Shown one piece after another: positions 15,825-25,448 of a stretch of 44,685 nt of DNA (the first letter of the stretch is position 1; the number at the start of each line of letters is the position of its first letter). The stretch is from Uliginosibacterium gangwonense (GTDB taxonomy: Bacteria > Pseudomonadota > Gammaproteobacteria > Burkholderiales > Rhodocyclaceae), in NCBI GenBank assembly GCA_020723855.1, contig DYIB01000002.1, forward strand, positions 1 to 44,685, in the 5' to 3' direction. The translations under genes were made by a program, and so were the position numbers. The notes below the pieces were generated by a model. The model did no database searches. It worked only from the letters and a program-made list of their open reading frames with translations, and was not told the DNA's origin.

Positions 15825-15844
15825 CGGGAATCGGCCGATTCCCG
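15825..15844. promoter_or_regulatory. 20-base perfect palindrome, putative operator A
   Basis: CGGGAATCGG-CCGATTCCCG with no mismatch, about 55 bases upstream of the first gene of the signalling island. It shares the CGGGAA/TTCCCG arms with the second palindrome at 15852-15868. Two sites with one half-site plan point to a dimeric regulator; none is recognised. Confidence 0.55.
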
Positions 15845-15851
15845 AGGCGGG

Positions 15852-15868
15852 ATCGGGAAATTCCCGAT
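15852..15868. promoter_or_regulatory. 17-base palindrome, putative operator B
   Basis: ATCGGGAA-A-TTCCCGAT, perfect arms around one central base, its centre 25.5 bases from that of the palindrome at 15825-15844. It could also form a small hairpin in RNA, but it has no T-run, so an operator is more likely than a terminator. Confidence 0.55.
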
Positions 15869-15874
15869 GGCAAG

Positions 15875-15899
15875 CAAAAAAGACGGGCCCGCAGGCCCG
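15875..15899 (-). terminator. rho-independent terminator, minus strand
   Basis: On the minus strand CGGGCC-TGCG-GGCCCG forms a 6-bp GC stem followed by TC and a run of six T. It ends transcription coming from the glrK/glrR remnant side before the palindromes and the signalling island. Confidence 0.7.
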
Positions 15900-16109
15900 C
15901 ATCAGGGGAGGAGAGAGGAGGGGTTCAGCGCTTTTTCCGGTCCGGTTTCTTGCCGATCCGGTTGCGGTTTGGATTGGCAAAGCCCGTGCCAATCTATTTG
16001 AGCAAATTGAAAACAATGACTTGTATGTCGCGCCTGGCACCGATGAACGTCACCGGCAGGCGAAGGGAATCCGCGGTTGCGGATTAACCGGCTGATGAGA
16101 AAGGAAATC
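15900..16109. other. non-coding stretch between two hairpins
   Basis: About 210 bases downstream of the broken activator gene. Less GC-rich than its surroundings (AT-rich patch around 15990-16025). Short open frames exist but have no ribosome site or family. An unannotated small RNA ending at the terminator at 15875 is possible but not supported by anything else I can see. Confidence 0.25.
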
Positions 16110-16135
16110 GCGCTGTCGTTGGAGAACGACAGCGC
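16110..16135 (-). terminator. hairpin terminator downstream of the broken activator gene
   Basis: GCGCTGTCGTT and AACGACAGCGC pair perfectly over 11 bp around a four-base loop. On the minus strand the stem is followed by GATTTCCTTTC, a weak T-run, 15 bases after the remnant's stop. It was probably the terminator of the intact glrR-type gene. Confidence 0.65.
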
Positions 16136-16149
16136 GCCAAGGGGAGAAA

Positions 16150-17297
<1,148 letters not shown>

Positions 17298-17304
17298 TTT
17301 GATT

Positions 17305-17326
17305 CGGTGACGGATGACGGCTGACG
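17305..17326. repeat. three tandem TGACG-type heptads
   Basis: Three consecutive seven-base units built on TGACG (GTGACGG, ATGACGG, CTGACGC) just after the NarL-type regulator stop. They resemble one arm of the inverted repeat at 36906-36966, but no complementary arm is found nearby. Confidence 0.45.
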
Positions 17327-17336
17327 CCTGGCGGGA

Positions 17337-17987
17337 TTAGCTGTCGGCGCTGATTAGGCCCGTGCGGATGGCATAGCGCACCAGGCCCGCCAGGTCGCGG
17401 ATTTGCAGCCGCTCCATGATCTGGGCGCGGTGGGTCTCCACGGTCTTGCTCGACAGGCGGAGCTGGAAGGCGATTTCCTTGACGCTGTAGCCCAGGGCCA
17501 GTTGGCGCAGGACTTCCTGCTGGCGCGGCGTGAGCGCCGGGGCGCCCTGCGCCGCGCTGCCGGGGCGCAGCCGGCTGTCCACCAACCGGCTGGTGACCCG
17601 CGGCGACAGGTAGGTCTGGCCCTGGGCCACCGCCTCCAGCGCCGCCTGCAGCTCGAAGGTGGCGGCATCCTTGAGCAGGTAGCCGGAGGCGCCGAGCTGC
17701 AGGGCGCGGCTGACGTATTCCTCGCTGGCGTGCATGGACAGCATGAGGACGCGCGTCCCGGGCAGGGCCGCGCGGATGCGTTCGGCCGCCTGCAGCCCGT
17801 TGGTCCCGGGCATGGTGACGTCCAGCAGCGCCACGTCGGGCTTGTGCTCCAGCGCCAGGGCGACCGCCTGTTCGCCGTTGTCCGCCTCGGCCACCACGGT
17901 CACGCCGGGGATGTCGTTGAGCAGGGCGCGTATGCCGGCGCGCACCAGCGTGTGATCGTCAGCCAGCAGCAGGTGCAGCGGCTTCAT
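17337..17987 (-). CDS. NarL/FixJ-type response regulator
   Basis: A 216-residue protein. The receiver (about 3-120) has ADDH, phosphoacceptor D56 (VALLDVTMP) and the lysine of YLLKDA. The LuxR-type helix-turn-helix (about 150-210) reads LTPRQQEVLRQLALGYSVKEIA then LSSKTVETHRAQIMERL. It should be a DNA-binding regulator activated by the kinase encoded immediately upstream, whose stop overlaps its ATG (ATGA at 17984-17987). The frame stays open 57 bases further up, but the ATG at 17987 begins at the conserved receiver start. Target genes are unknown. Confidence 0.92.
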   Translation of the reverse strand: MKPLHLLLADDHTLVRAGIRALLNDIPGVTVVAEADNGEQAVALALEHKPDVALLDVTMPGTNGLQAAERIRAALPGTRVLMLSMHASEEYVSRALQLGASGYLLKDAATFELQAALEAVAQGQTYLSPRVTSRLVDSRLRPGSAAQGAPALTPRQQEVLRQLALGYSVKEIAFQLRLSSKTVETHRAQIMERLQIRDLAGLVRYAIRTGLISADS

Positions 17988-19123
17988 GGCCGGGGCCCCT
18001 CGGCCGCGTCTTGCGCCGGCGCTGCCAGGGGAAAGGTGGCGCACACTTCGGTACCGCCGCCGGGCCGGCTGTTGATTGCCAGTTGCCCGCCGGCGAGGCT
18101 GACGCGCTCGCGCATGCCCAGCAGCCCCATGCTCTTGCCCGACGCGGCCCGCGCCAGGGCCGCCGGGAAGTTGAATCCCCGGCCGTCGTCGCGGATGGAC
18201 AGTTTCAGGGAATCGCCGTGATCCACCACCTCGATGTCCACCCGGCTCGCCCGGGCGTGGCGCATGGCATTGGCCAGCGCCTCCTGGGCGAGGCGGTAGC
18301 AGGCGGTTTCGATGGGGGCGGGCAGGCGCCGCGGCTGCTGGTCCGCGTGCAGCAGCACGGCAGGCGGGGCCCCGCCGGCGCTGCGCCGGATCAGCCAGTG
18401 CAGGGCCGGCACCAGGCCCAGATCGTCCAGTTGCGGCGGCCGCAGGTCCAGGGACAGGGCGCGCACCTGGTCCAGCACCGCACCCACCAGTCCCGTCACC
18501 TCCTGGGCGAGGCGCCGCGCCGCCGCATCGCTGACGCGCCGCTCCAGCGCCTGGAGGTTGAGTTTGACGGCGGTCAACGCCTGGCCGATCTCGTCGTGCA
18601 ATTCTCGCGCGAGGTGGCGGCGCTCGTTTTCCTGGATCTCCAGCATGCGGTTGGACAGGGCCTGCAGGCGCTGCTTGGCTTCGCGCAGCTCCCGGTCGGC
18701 GCGGCGCCGCTCCTGGCGCACGACCGCTTCGCGCAGTTCCCGGTCGATGGCTGCCCCCAGCCGCGTCAGGTTGCCCTTGATGAGGTAGTCGTGGGCGCCG
18801 GCGCGCATGGCGGCCACCGCCACCTCTTCGCCGATGTTGCCGGAGATGAGGATGAAGGGCAGATCGGGATCATGGGCCTGCACCTGGGCGAGGGCTTGCA
18901 GGCCGCTGAAATCGGGCAAGGCATAGTCGGACAGGACGATATCCCAGGGCCGCTGCTCCAGGGCCCGGGCCAGCCCGGCGGCGCTGTGGACGCAGGCATG
19001 GTCGGGCGCATAGCCGGCGCGCCGCAGGGCGAGCAGCAGCAACTGCAAGTCGTCGTCGGTGTCCTCGATGATCAGCACCCGCAGCGGCTTGAGGCCGGCT
19101 GGGCGGGTTGGCGCGTGGCTCAT
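17984..19123 (-). CDS. receiver-histidine kinase (HPK7/NarX-like transmitter)
   Basis: A 379-residue soluble protein. An N-terminal receiver (about 13-130; D66 in IVLSDYALP, lysine in YLIKGN) is joined by a coiled coil to a HisKA_3 transmitter with H176 in ARELHDEIGQ. The ATPase domain has ALANAMRHA, DDGRGF and GLLGMRERV. The kinase therefore takes input from another phosphorelay through its receiver and passes phosphate to the NarL-type regulator that follows. Its receiver is strikingly like REC1 of the large GGDEF-EAL protein (shared SGNIGE, AMRAGA, DYLIK and NLxRLG), suggesting a common upstream kinase or recent duplication. Divergent from hemA across 177 bases. Confidence 0.9.
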   Translation of the reverse strand: MSHAPTRPAGLKPLRVLIIEDTDDDLQLLLLALRRAGYAPDHACVHSAAGLARALEQRPWDIVLSDYALPDFSGLQALAQVQAHDPDLPFILISGNIGEEVAVAAMRAGAHDYLIKGNLTRLGAAIDRELREAVVRQERRRADRELREAKQRLQALSNRMLEIQENERRHLARELHDEIGQALTAVKLNLQALERRVSDAAARRLAQEVTGLVGAVLDQVRALSLDLRPPQLDDLGLVPALHWLIRRSAGGAPPAVLLHADQQPRRLPAPIETACYRLAQEALANAMRHARASRVDIEVVDHGDSLKLSIRDDGRGFNFPAALARAASGKSMGLLGMRERVSLAGGQLAINSRPGGGTEVCATFPLAAPAQDAAEGPRP

Positions 19124-19214
19124 GATTGCAACCCTTTCCGGGAATGTGCCGGTGGCACGAACGGAGCGACCGGCGTCCCAGGGGCGGCGGGACGGCTGGG
19201 ATGTACTAGGATGT

Positions 19215-19220
19215 TATAAT
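19215..19220 (+). promoter_or_regulatory. probable -10 element of the hemA promoter
   Basis: A perfect TATAAT within ATGTTATAATAATCC, 80 bases upstream of the hemA ATG in the hemA/kinase divergent region. No good -35 is found at 16-18 bases, so an activator may be needed or the match may be partly fortuitous. Confidence 0.45.
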
Positions 19221-19300
19221 AATCCACAACTTAGACGCGGTGCATGGGAAGTCGAGCGAGGCCCGACGCGCTCTGAGGGATGTTATTTCGGATTCGATCG

Positions 19301-20554
19301 ATGCAGCTTTTCGCCCTCGGGATCAACCATCATACGGCGCCGCTGGCGGTGCGCGAGCAAGTCGCCTTCCAGCCGGAGAGCATGCGCCTGGCCCTGGGCC
19401 ACCTGGTGCGGGCGAAGCCGGTGCGGGAGGCGGCCATCCTGTCCACCTGCAACCGCACCGAGCTGTACTGCGCCACCGAGCGGCCCGAGGCGGCGGCCGA
19501 ATGGCTGGCCGAGTACCACCACCTGTCGCCCCAGAAGGTCACCCCCTATCTCTACACCCTGCCCAGCCGCGACGCCGTGCGCCACGTGTTCCGCGTGGCC
19601 AGCGGCCTCGACTCCATGGTGCTGGGCGAGCCCGAGATCCTGGGCCAGATGAAGGAGGCGGCGCGCAACGCCGAGGCCGCCGGCACCCTGGGCACGCTGC
19701 TGCACAAGCTGTTCCAGAAGACCTTCGCGGTGGCCAAGGAAGTGCGCTCCACCACCGCCATCGGCGCCAACATCGTGTCCATGGCCGCCGCCTCGGTGCA
19801 TCTGGCCGAGCGCATCTTCGAGAGCATCGCCGACCAGCGGGTGCTGTTCATCGGCGCCGGCGAAATGATCGAGCTGTGCGCCGCCCACTTCGCCGCCCAG
19901 GCGCCGCGCCGGCTCACCGTCGCCAACCGCACCCAGGCGCGCGGCCAACTGCTCGCCGAGCGCTTCAAGGGCGACGTCATCAAGCTCGACGAGATCGCCG
20001 AACGGCTTCCAGGATATGACATAGTCGTATCCTGTACCGCCAGCCCGCTGCCCATCGTCGGCCTGGGCATGGTGGAGCGGGCGCTCAAGGCGCGCCGCCA
20101 TCGCCCCATGGTGATGGTGGACCTGGCCGTGCCGCGGGACATCGAGCCGGAGGTGGCGCAGCTGGACGACGTGTTCCTCTACACCCTCGACGACCTGGGC
20201 CAGGTGGTGGCGGCCGGGCTGGAATCGCGCCGGGCGGCGGTGATCGAGGCCGAGGCCATCATCGACACGCGCGTGGCGAGCTTCCTGCAGTGGATGGAAG
20301 GGCGCGAAGTGGTGCCCACCATCCGCGCCTTGCGCGACAATGCGGAGCGCATGCGCCGCCACGAGGTCGAGCACGCCCTGAAGCTGCTGGCCCGGGGCGA
20401 GGACCCGCAGCGCGTGCTGGAGGCCCTGTCCCACGGGCTGACCAACAAGCTGATGCATGCCCCCACCCACGCCCTCAACCAGGCCGATGCCGAGAGCCGC
20501 GCCGAGCTGGCGCGCTTGGTCGCGCGCCTGTACCGCCTGCACACCGGAGAGTAG
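19301..20554 (+). CDS. hemA: glutamyl-tRNA reductase
   Basis: A 417-residue enzyme that reduces glutamyl-tRNA(Glu) with NADPH to glutamate-1-semialdehyde, the first committed step of tetrapyrrole synthesis by the C5 route. It shows [14 protein letters not shown] at the start, [10 protein letters not shown] with catalytic C50, [13 protein letters not shown], and the NADPH-binding GAGEMIE. The ATG at 19301 begins right at the conserved N-terminus; an in-frame ATG at 19280 would add seven residues but its GAGGGA touches the start codon. The next gene is prfA, 44 bases on, the usual order in proteobacteria. Length matches the family. Confidence 0.96.
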   Translation: MQLFALGINHHTAPLAVREQVAFQPESMRLALGHLVRAKPVREAAILSTCNRTELYCATERPEAAAEWLAEYHHLSPQKVTPYLYTLPSRDAVRHVFRVASGLDSMVLGEPEILGQMKEAARNAEAAGTLGTLLHKLFQKTFAVAKEVRSTTAIGANIVSMAAASVHLAERIFESIADQRVLFIGAGEMIELCAAHFAAQAPRRLTVANRTQARGQLLAERFKGDVIKLDEIAERLPGYDIVVSCTASPLPIVGLGMVERALKARRHRPMVMVDLAVPRDIEPEVAQLDDVFLYTLDDLGQVVAAGLESRRAAVIEAEAIIDTRVASFLQWMEGREVVPTIRALRDNAERMRRHEVEHALKLLARGEDPQRVLEALSHGLTNKLMHAPTHALNQADAESRAELARLVARLYRLHTGE

Positions 20555-20598
20555 CCTGCCCGCCGCCGGCGCCTTGTCGGGCGCGGCCCATTCATGCC

Positions 20599-21684
20599 AT
20601 GAAGAAAAGCATCAGCGACAAACTGGAACAGTTATCCCGCCGCCTGGCCGACCTGGACGCCCAACTGGCGTCCGAGGACGCGACGCACGACCGGGACAAC
20701 TACCGCAAGCTGACCCGGGAGCACGCGGAGATCGCGCCGGTGGTCGAGCTGTACCGCGCCTATCGCGGGGCGGAGCAGGACATCCGCTCGTCCCAGGAAC
20801 TGCTGGCCGATCCCGAGATGAAAGACCTGGCCGAGGCCGAGATCGCGGCGCGGCGCGAGGACCTGGCGCGCCTGGAGGGCGAGCTGCAGAAGGCCCTGCT
20901 GCCGCGCGACCCCAACGACGAGCGCAACCTGTTCCTGGAAATCCGCGCCGGCACCGGCGGCGACGAATCGGCCCTGTTCGCCGGCGACCTGTTCCGCATG
21001 TACTCGCGCTATGCCGAGCGCCAGGGCTGGCGCGTCGAGGTCATCTCCCACAACCCCTCGGACCTGGGCGGCTACAAGGAGGTCATCGCCCGCGTCATCG
21101 GCTTCGGCGCCTATTCCAGGCTCAAGTTCGAGTCCGGCGGCCACCGGGTGCAGCGCGTGCCGGCCACCGAGACCCAGGGCCGCATCCACACCTCGGCGTG
21201 CACCGTGGCGGTGCTGCCCGAGGCGGACGAGGTGGACGACGTGGTGATCACCCCCGCCGAGATCCGCATCGACACCTTCCGCGCCTCCGGCGCCGGCGGC
21301 CAGCACATCAACAAGACCGACTCGGCGGTGCGTATCGCGCACCTGCCCACGGGCAGCGTGGTGGAATGCCAGGACGACCGCTCCCAGCACAAGAACAAGG
21401 CCCAGGCCCTGTCGGTGCTGGCGGCGCGCATCAAGGACAAGCAGGTGCGGGAGCAGGCCGCCAGGACCGCGGCCGAGCGCAAGTCCCTCATCGGCAGCGG
21501 CGACCGCTCGGAGCGCATCCGTACCTATAACTTCCCCCAGGGGCGCGTCACCGACCATCGCATCAACCTGACGCTGTACAAGATCGACCAGATCATGGAC
21601 GGCGACCTGGACGAGTTGATCGAGGCCCTGGCGGCCGAGCACCAGGCCGAGCAGCTCGCCCAACTGGCGGAGGAATCGGCCTGA
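20599..21684 (+). CDS. prfA: peptide chain release factor 1
   Basis: A 361-residue class I release factor that reads UAA and UAG. Visible marks are the PAT stop-codon recognition tripeptide (188-190) and the catalytic GGQ (233-235) within [15 protein letters not shown], followed by [11 protein letters not shown]. The glutamine of GGQ is the methylation target of PrmC, encoded next. An ATG at 20594 is out of frame. The stop overlaps the proposed prmC start by two bases. Confidence 0.96.
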   Translation: MKKSISDKLEQLSRRLADLDAQLASEDATHDRDNYRKLTREHAEIAPVVELYRAYRGAEQDIRSSQELLADPEMKDLAEAEIAARREDLARLEGELQKALLPRDPNDERNLFLEIRAGTGGDESALFAGDLFRMYSRYAERQGWRVEVISHNPSDLGGYKEVIARVIGFGAYSRLKFESGGHRVQRVPATETQGRIHTSACTVAVLPEADEVDDVVITPAEIRIDTFRASGAGGQHINKTDSAVRIAHLPTGSVVECQDDRSQHKNKAQALSVLAARIKDKQVREQAARTAAERKSLIGSGDRSERIRTYNFPQGRVTDHRINLTLYKIDQIMDGDLDELIEALAAEHQAEQLAQLAEESA

Positions 21685-22517
21685 GCGGCGAGTGCATCGG
21701 CCGCCTGCTCGACCAGGCGCGGGCCCGCATCCCCCTGCGCGAGGCGCGCCTGCTGCTCGCCCGTTGCCTGGGCGCGAGCCACGCGCAACTGGCGGCCCGT
21801 CCGGAACGCCCGGTCGACCCGGAGAATGCCGCCCGCTACCGCGCATGGGTGGAGCGCCGCGCGGCAGGAGAGCCCATCGCCTACCTGACGGGCAACTGCG
21901 AGTTCTACGGGCTGGAATTCCGCGTGACTCCTGCCGTGCTGATCCCGCGTCCCGAGACCGAGCTGCTGGTGGATCTGGCGCTGGAGCGCCTGCCGGTCGA
22001 AGGCCGGGCGCGCGTGCTGGATCTGGGTACGGGCAGCGGCTGCATCGCCGTGAGCCTGGGGCGGCAGCGGCCGCGAATGGAAGTGTGGGCGGCCGACGCC
22101 GTGCCGGCCGCCCTGGAGGTGGCCCGGGACAACGCGCTCCGCCTGGGCGCCACGGTGCGTTTCGTTCGGAGCGACTGGCTGGCGGACCTTGCCGGAGAAC
22201 GTTTCGACCTGATCCTGTCCAATCCTCCCTATGTCGCGGCCGGCGACCCCCATCTGTCCCGGGGCGACCTGCGTTTCGAACCGGCCTCGGCCTTGGTGGC
22301 GGGCGAGGACGGGCTGAACGACATCCGGCGCATCGTCGCTGCGGCGCCGGCCCATCTGGCGCCGGGCGGCTGGCTGCTGTTCGAGCACGGCTACGACCAG
22401 GCGCAACGCTGCCGCGCCCTGCTGACGGCGGCGGGCTTCGGCCAGGTGACCTCCTGGCGCGACCTGGCGGGCATCGAGCGGGTGAGCGGCGGGTGTATGC
22501 TTGAAACCCAAAGTTGA
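21681..22517 (+). CDS. prmC: release factor glutamine N5-methyltransferase, apparent CTG start
   Basis: A 278-residue SAM-dependent methyltransferase acting on the GGQ glutamine of release factors. GTGSGCIAV (117-125) is the SAM site and NPPY (181-184) the catalytic motif. Family similarity ([18 protein letters not shown] onward) begins far upstream of the first GTG at 21849, and no ATG, GTG or TTG is present in the frame before it. A CTG at 21681-21683 has GGAGGAA 5 bases upstream and overlaps the prfA stop as CTGA, so it is the best start. A start at 21849 would give only 222 residues and lose the N-terminal substrate-binding domain. A sequencing error is the main alternative. Confidence 0.85.
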   Translation: MSGECIGRLLDQARARIPLREARLLLARCLGASHAQLAARPERPVDPENAARYRAWVERRAAGEPIAYLTGNCEFYGLEFRVTPAVLIPRPETELLVDLALERLPVEGRARVLDLGTGSGCIAVSLGRQRPRMEVWAADAVPAALEVARDNALRLGATVRFVRSDWLADLAGERFDLILSNPPYVAAGDPHLSRGDLRFEPASALVAGEDGLNDIRRIVAAAPAHLAPGGWLLFEHGYDQAQRCRALLTAAGFGQVTSWRDLAGIERVSGGCMLETQS

Positions 22518-22580
22518 CGCTGGCGGCGAGCGGCCGGTAAACTGTTGTTGATTAAATTACTCAACTATTCGAGGCTATCC

Positions 22581-22901
22581 ATGAGCGTGCAGGACGTCAT
22601 CAAATCCCAGGTCACGAGCCATCCCGTGGTGCTCTACATGAAGGGCACGCCCCAGTTTCCCCAATGCGGCTTTTCCGCCTCGGCGGTGCAGGTGCTGAAG
22701 GCCTGTGGCGTGAACAATTTCTTCTCGGTCAATGTGCTGGAGAATCCGGACATCCGCCAGGGCATCAAGGAATTCTCCGACTGGCCCACCATTCCCCAGC
22801 TCTACGTGAATGGCGAGTTCATCGGCGGTGCCGACATTATGCGCGAGATGTACCAGTCGGGTGAGCTGCAGAAGCTGCTGCAGGGCGTGACCGCGGGCTG
22901 A
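22581..22901 (+). CDS. grxD: monothiol CGFS glutaredoxin
   Basis: A 106-residue Grx4-type glutaredoxin that binds a [2Fe-2S] cluster with glutathione and takes part in iron-sulfur delivery. Its active site is PQCGFS (C29), with LYMKGTPQ before it and WPTIPQLYVNGEFIGG and GADI after it. I use the ATG at 22581, preceded by GAGG at suitable distance, rather than the upstream TTG of the open frame. It is separated from prmC by 63 bases and closed by a strong terminator, so it may be transcribed on its own. Confidence 0.95.
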   Translation: MSVQDVIKSQVTSHPVVLYMKGTPQFPQCGFSASAVQVLKACGVNNFFSVNVLENPDIRQGIKEFSDWPTIPQLYVNGEFIGGADIMREMYQSGELQKLLQGVTAG

Positions 22902-22919
22902 GTTTTTGTCGCTCTCAGG

Positions 22920-22944
22920 AAAAGCCGGCGCAGCCGGCTTTTTC
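22920..22944. terminator. bidirectional rho-independent terminator
   Basis: AAAAAGCCGGC-GCA-GCCGGCTTTTT: a perfect stem with A and T runs on both sides, between the convergent grxD and fructosamine-kinase-like genes. It serves both, and the T-run abuts the stop of the latter. Confidence 0.85.
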
Positions 22945-23839
22945 ATGCGTGCAGCTCGGCCAGCACGCTGTCGATCATGCGCCGCGCCTGGCGCTGGTAG
23001 GCGGCGCCGAACAGGTTGTAGTGGTTGAGGATGTGATAGAGGTTGTACAGCGTCTTGCGCTGCTCGTAGCCGGAGGGCAGCGGCCAGGCTTCCCGGTAGG
23101 CGGCGTAGAAGGCGTTGGGAAAGCCGCCGAACAGCTCGCTCATGGCCAGATCCGCCTCCCGGTCGCCGTAATACACGGCCGGATCGAACACCACCGGGGT
23201 GCCGTCGGGCAGCAGGGCTGCGTTGCCGTGCCACAGGTCGCCGTGCAGCAGGCTGGGTGCCGGGCGGTGGTCCACGAACAGCGCTGCCAGTTTCTCCACC
23301 AGCTTCTCGCCGCGGGACACCAGCGTGCGCTCGGCGCCGCGCCGCGCCGCTAGTTCGAGCTGGGGCGCCAGGCGCCGATAGGCGAAGAAGAACGGCCAGT
23401 TGGCATGGACGGCGTTGGCCTGGAGCGTGGCGCCGATGAAATTGTCGCTGTGCCAGCCGAAGCGCTCGGCGCGCTGGCGGTGCAACTGCGCCAGGGCTTG
23501 GCCGAAGCGCACCGCCGCCTCCCGCTCGGTGACGGCTGACAGTTCCAGATATTCCAGCACTAGGAAGGCCCGCCCTGAGGCAGCACCGCAGGCGATGGCG
23601 CGCGGCACGCGCAGGGCGCCGTTCGCCGCCAGGGCCGCCAGCCCGTCCATTTCCGCCTCGAACAGCGGCAGCTTGTCGGCGTCATTGAGCTTGACGAAGT
23701 AGCGCTGGCCGTCGCCTTCCAGCACCAGGGCGCGGCTGATGCAGCCGCCGCCCGGCGCGTCATGGTTGCGGGCGCCGAAAGACCGGCCCTCGGCGGCGGC
23801 GATGGCGGCACTGATTTTTTCCAGCAGGGGCGCTTGCAT
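22943..23839 (-). CDS. fructosamine kinase family protein (YniA-like)
   Basis: A 298-residue kinase of the fructosamine-3-kinase/APH fold. Evidence is the N-terminal GGGCISRA and RYFVKLN (ATP-binding lysine), LLHGDLWHGN (catalytic loop) and VVFDPAVYYGDREADLAM (metal site). Members phosphorylate ketoamine adducts on sugars or proteins so that they fall off; the substrate in bacteria is often unknown. The start ATG at 23837-23839 precedes the conserved region directly. Lies downstream of argH and a possible small ORF on the same strand. Confidence 0.88.
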   Translation of the reverse strand: MQAPLLEKISAAIAAAEGRSFGARNHDAPGGGCISRALVLEGDGQRYFVKLNDADKLPLFEAEMDGLAALAANGALRVPRAIACGAASGRAFLVLEYLELSAVTEREAAVRFGQALAQLHRQRAERFGWHSDNFIGATLQANAVHANWPFFFAYRRLAPQLELAARRGAERTLVSRGEKLVEKLAALFVDHRPAPSLLHGDLWHGNAALLPDGTPVVFDPAVYYGDREADLAMSELFGGFPNAFYAAYREAWPLPSGYEQRKTLYNLYHILNHYNLFGAAYQRQARRMIDSVLAELHA

Positions 23840-23875
23840 GTCCGTTGGAGCGGGCGAGTTGCCGCCGGTTTCGGT

Positions 23876-23953
23876 TCACACGGAAGCCAGGCGAGCGTTG
23901 GCCTGGGCCAGGCGGTTGGCCAGCACCTCCAGGAAGGCATAGTAGAAATGCAT
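23876..23953 (-). CDS. possible 25-residue small protein
   Basis: A short frame between argH and the fructosamine-kinase-like gene, beginning MHFYYAFLEVLA and ending NARLASV. It has GGAGG 8 bases upstream of its ATG, one of the best ribosome sites in this part of the window. The peptide would be an amphipathic helix with an aromatic N-terminus. I recognise no family. It could be a leader peptide that couples translation of the next gene, or a fortuitous frame. Confidence 0.4.
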   Translation of the reverse strand: MHFYYAFLEVLANRLAQANARLASV

Positions 23954-23976
23954 GCGGCAGGCCTCCGAGGCGCGCC

Positions 23977-25374
23977 TCAGAGCGTCTGCCGGGCCCGGGC
24001 GATGGCCGCCTGTACCTGCGCCGGCGCGGTGCCGCCGATGTGGGCGCGCGCGGCGAGCGAGCCCGCCACGGTGAGCACGCTCTTCACGTCTTCCTCGATC
24101 AGGGGCGAGAAGCGGCGCAGCTCCGCCACGCTGAAGTCGGCGAGATCGCAGCCGCGCGCTTCCGCCGCGCGCACGGCCCGGGCCACCGCCTCGTGGGCGT
24201 CGCGGAAGGGCAGGCCCTTCTTCACCAGGTAGTCGGCCAGATCGGTGGCGGTGGCATAGCCCTGACGCAGGGCGGCGGCCATGGCCTCGGGCTTGACGCG
24301 GATGCCGGTGACCAGATCGGCGAAGATGCGCAGGGTGTCGGCGACCGTGTCGGCGGTGTCGAACAGGGGCTCCTTGTCCTCCTGGTTATCCTTGTTATAG
24401 GCCAGCGGCTGGGCTTTCATGAGGGTGAGCAGGGCCACCAGGTGGCCGTTTACCCGCCCGGTCTTGCCGCGCGCCAGCTCGGGCACGTCCGGGTTCTTCT
24501 TCTGGGGCATGATGCTGGAGCCGGTGCAGAAGCGGTCGGCCAGGTCGATGAAGCCCACGCGCGGGCTCATCCACAGGATCAGCTCCTCGGACAAGCGCGA
24601 GGCATGGGTCATGATCAGGGCGCAGGCGGCGGTGAATTCGATGGCGAAGTCCCGGTCGGACACCGCATCCAGGGAGTTCTCGCACACGCCGTCGAAGCCC
24701 AGCTCGCGCGCCACGAATTCCCGGTCGATGGGGTAGGAGGTGCCGGCCAGGGCGGCGGCGCCCAGGGGCAGTTGGTTCACCCGCTTGCGGCAGTCCGCCA
24801 GGCGCGCCCGGTCGCGCCTGGCCATCTCGAAATAGGCCAGCAGGTGGTGGCCGAAGGTCACCGGCTGGGCCACCTGCAGATGGGTGAAGCCGGGCATGGG
24901 GGTGGCCGCGTGGGCCTCGGCCAGGTCAAGCAGATTGCGCTGGTAGTCGCGCAGCAGGGCGTCGATGGCATCGATGGTGTCGCGCAGCCACAGGCGGATG
25001 TCCGTGGCCACCTGGTCGTTGCGCGAGCGGCCCGTGTGCAGGCGCTTGCCGGCGTCGCCCACCAGGGCGGTGAGGCGCTTCTCGATGTTGAGATGCACGT
25101 CCTCGTCGTCCAGCGACCAGGCGAACTCACCGCGCTCGATCTCGCCGCGGATGGTCGCCATGCCGGACTCGATGGCGGCGAGATCCGCCGGCGCGATGAT
25201 GCCCTGGCGCGCCAGCATGCGGGCGTGGGCCAGCGAGCCGCGGATGTCGTGCAGGGCGAGGCGCCGGTCGAAGAACACCGAGGCGGTGTAGCGTTTCACC
25301 AGCTCGGACACGGGTTCGTTGAAGCGGCCGGACCAGGTTTTGGGCGCGCTGGAATCGTCTTTGCGATCTGTCAT
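23977..25374 (-). CDS. argH: argininosuccinate lyase
   Basis: A 465-residue fumarase/aspartase-superfamily enzyme that splits argininosuccinate into arginine and fumarate, the last step of arginine synthesis. Landmarks: WSGRF near the N-terminus, [20 protein letters not shown] with the catalytic histidine region, and the family signature [12 protein letters not shown]. Length is normal. It is divergent from the AlgZ-like sensor gene, an arrangement also seen in Pseudomonas around argH-algZ-algR-hemC. Confidence 0.96.
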   Translation of the reverse strand: MTDRKDDSSAPKTWSGRFNEPVSELVKRYTASVFFDRRLALHDIRGSLAHARMLARQGIIAPADLAAIESGMATIRGEIERGEFAWSLDDEDVHLNIEKRLTALVGDAGKRLHTGRSRNDQVATDIRLWLRDTIDAIDALLRDYQRNLLDLAEAHAATPMPGFTHLQVAQPVTFGHHLLAYFEMARRDRARLADCRKRVNQLPLGAAALAGTSYPIDREFVARELGFDGVCENSLDAVSDRDFAIEFTAACALIMTHASRLSEELILWMSPRVGFIDLADRFCTGSSIMPQKKNPDVPELARGKTGRVNGHLVALLTLMKAQPLAYNKDNQEDKEPLFDTADTVADTLRIFADLVTGIRVKPEAMAAALRQGYATATDLADYLVKKGLPFRDAHEAVARAVRAAEARGCDLADFSVAELRRFSPLIEEDVKSVLTVAGSLAARAHIGGTAPAQVQAAIARARQTL

Positions 25375-25448
25375 AATTGGACGTCGGGACGGAGGGGGGG
25401 AAAACCGGGGCGGGCCGGAACCGGCGGCGCCCAGCGTACCAAAGACCA

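Noticed and set aside
19261-19300. An earlier hemA start at 19280
   Set aside because: Its GAGGGA abuts the ATG with no spacer, and the conserved N-terminus begins at 19301.
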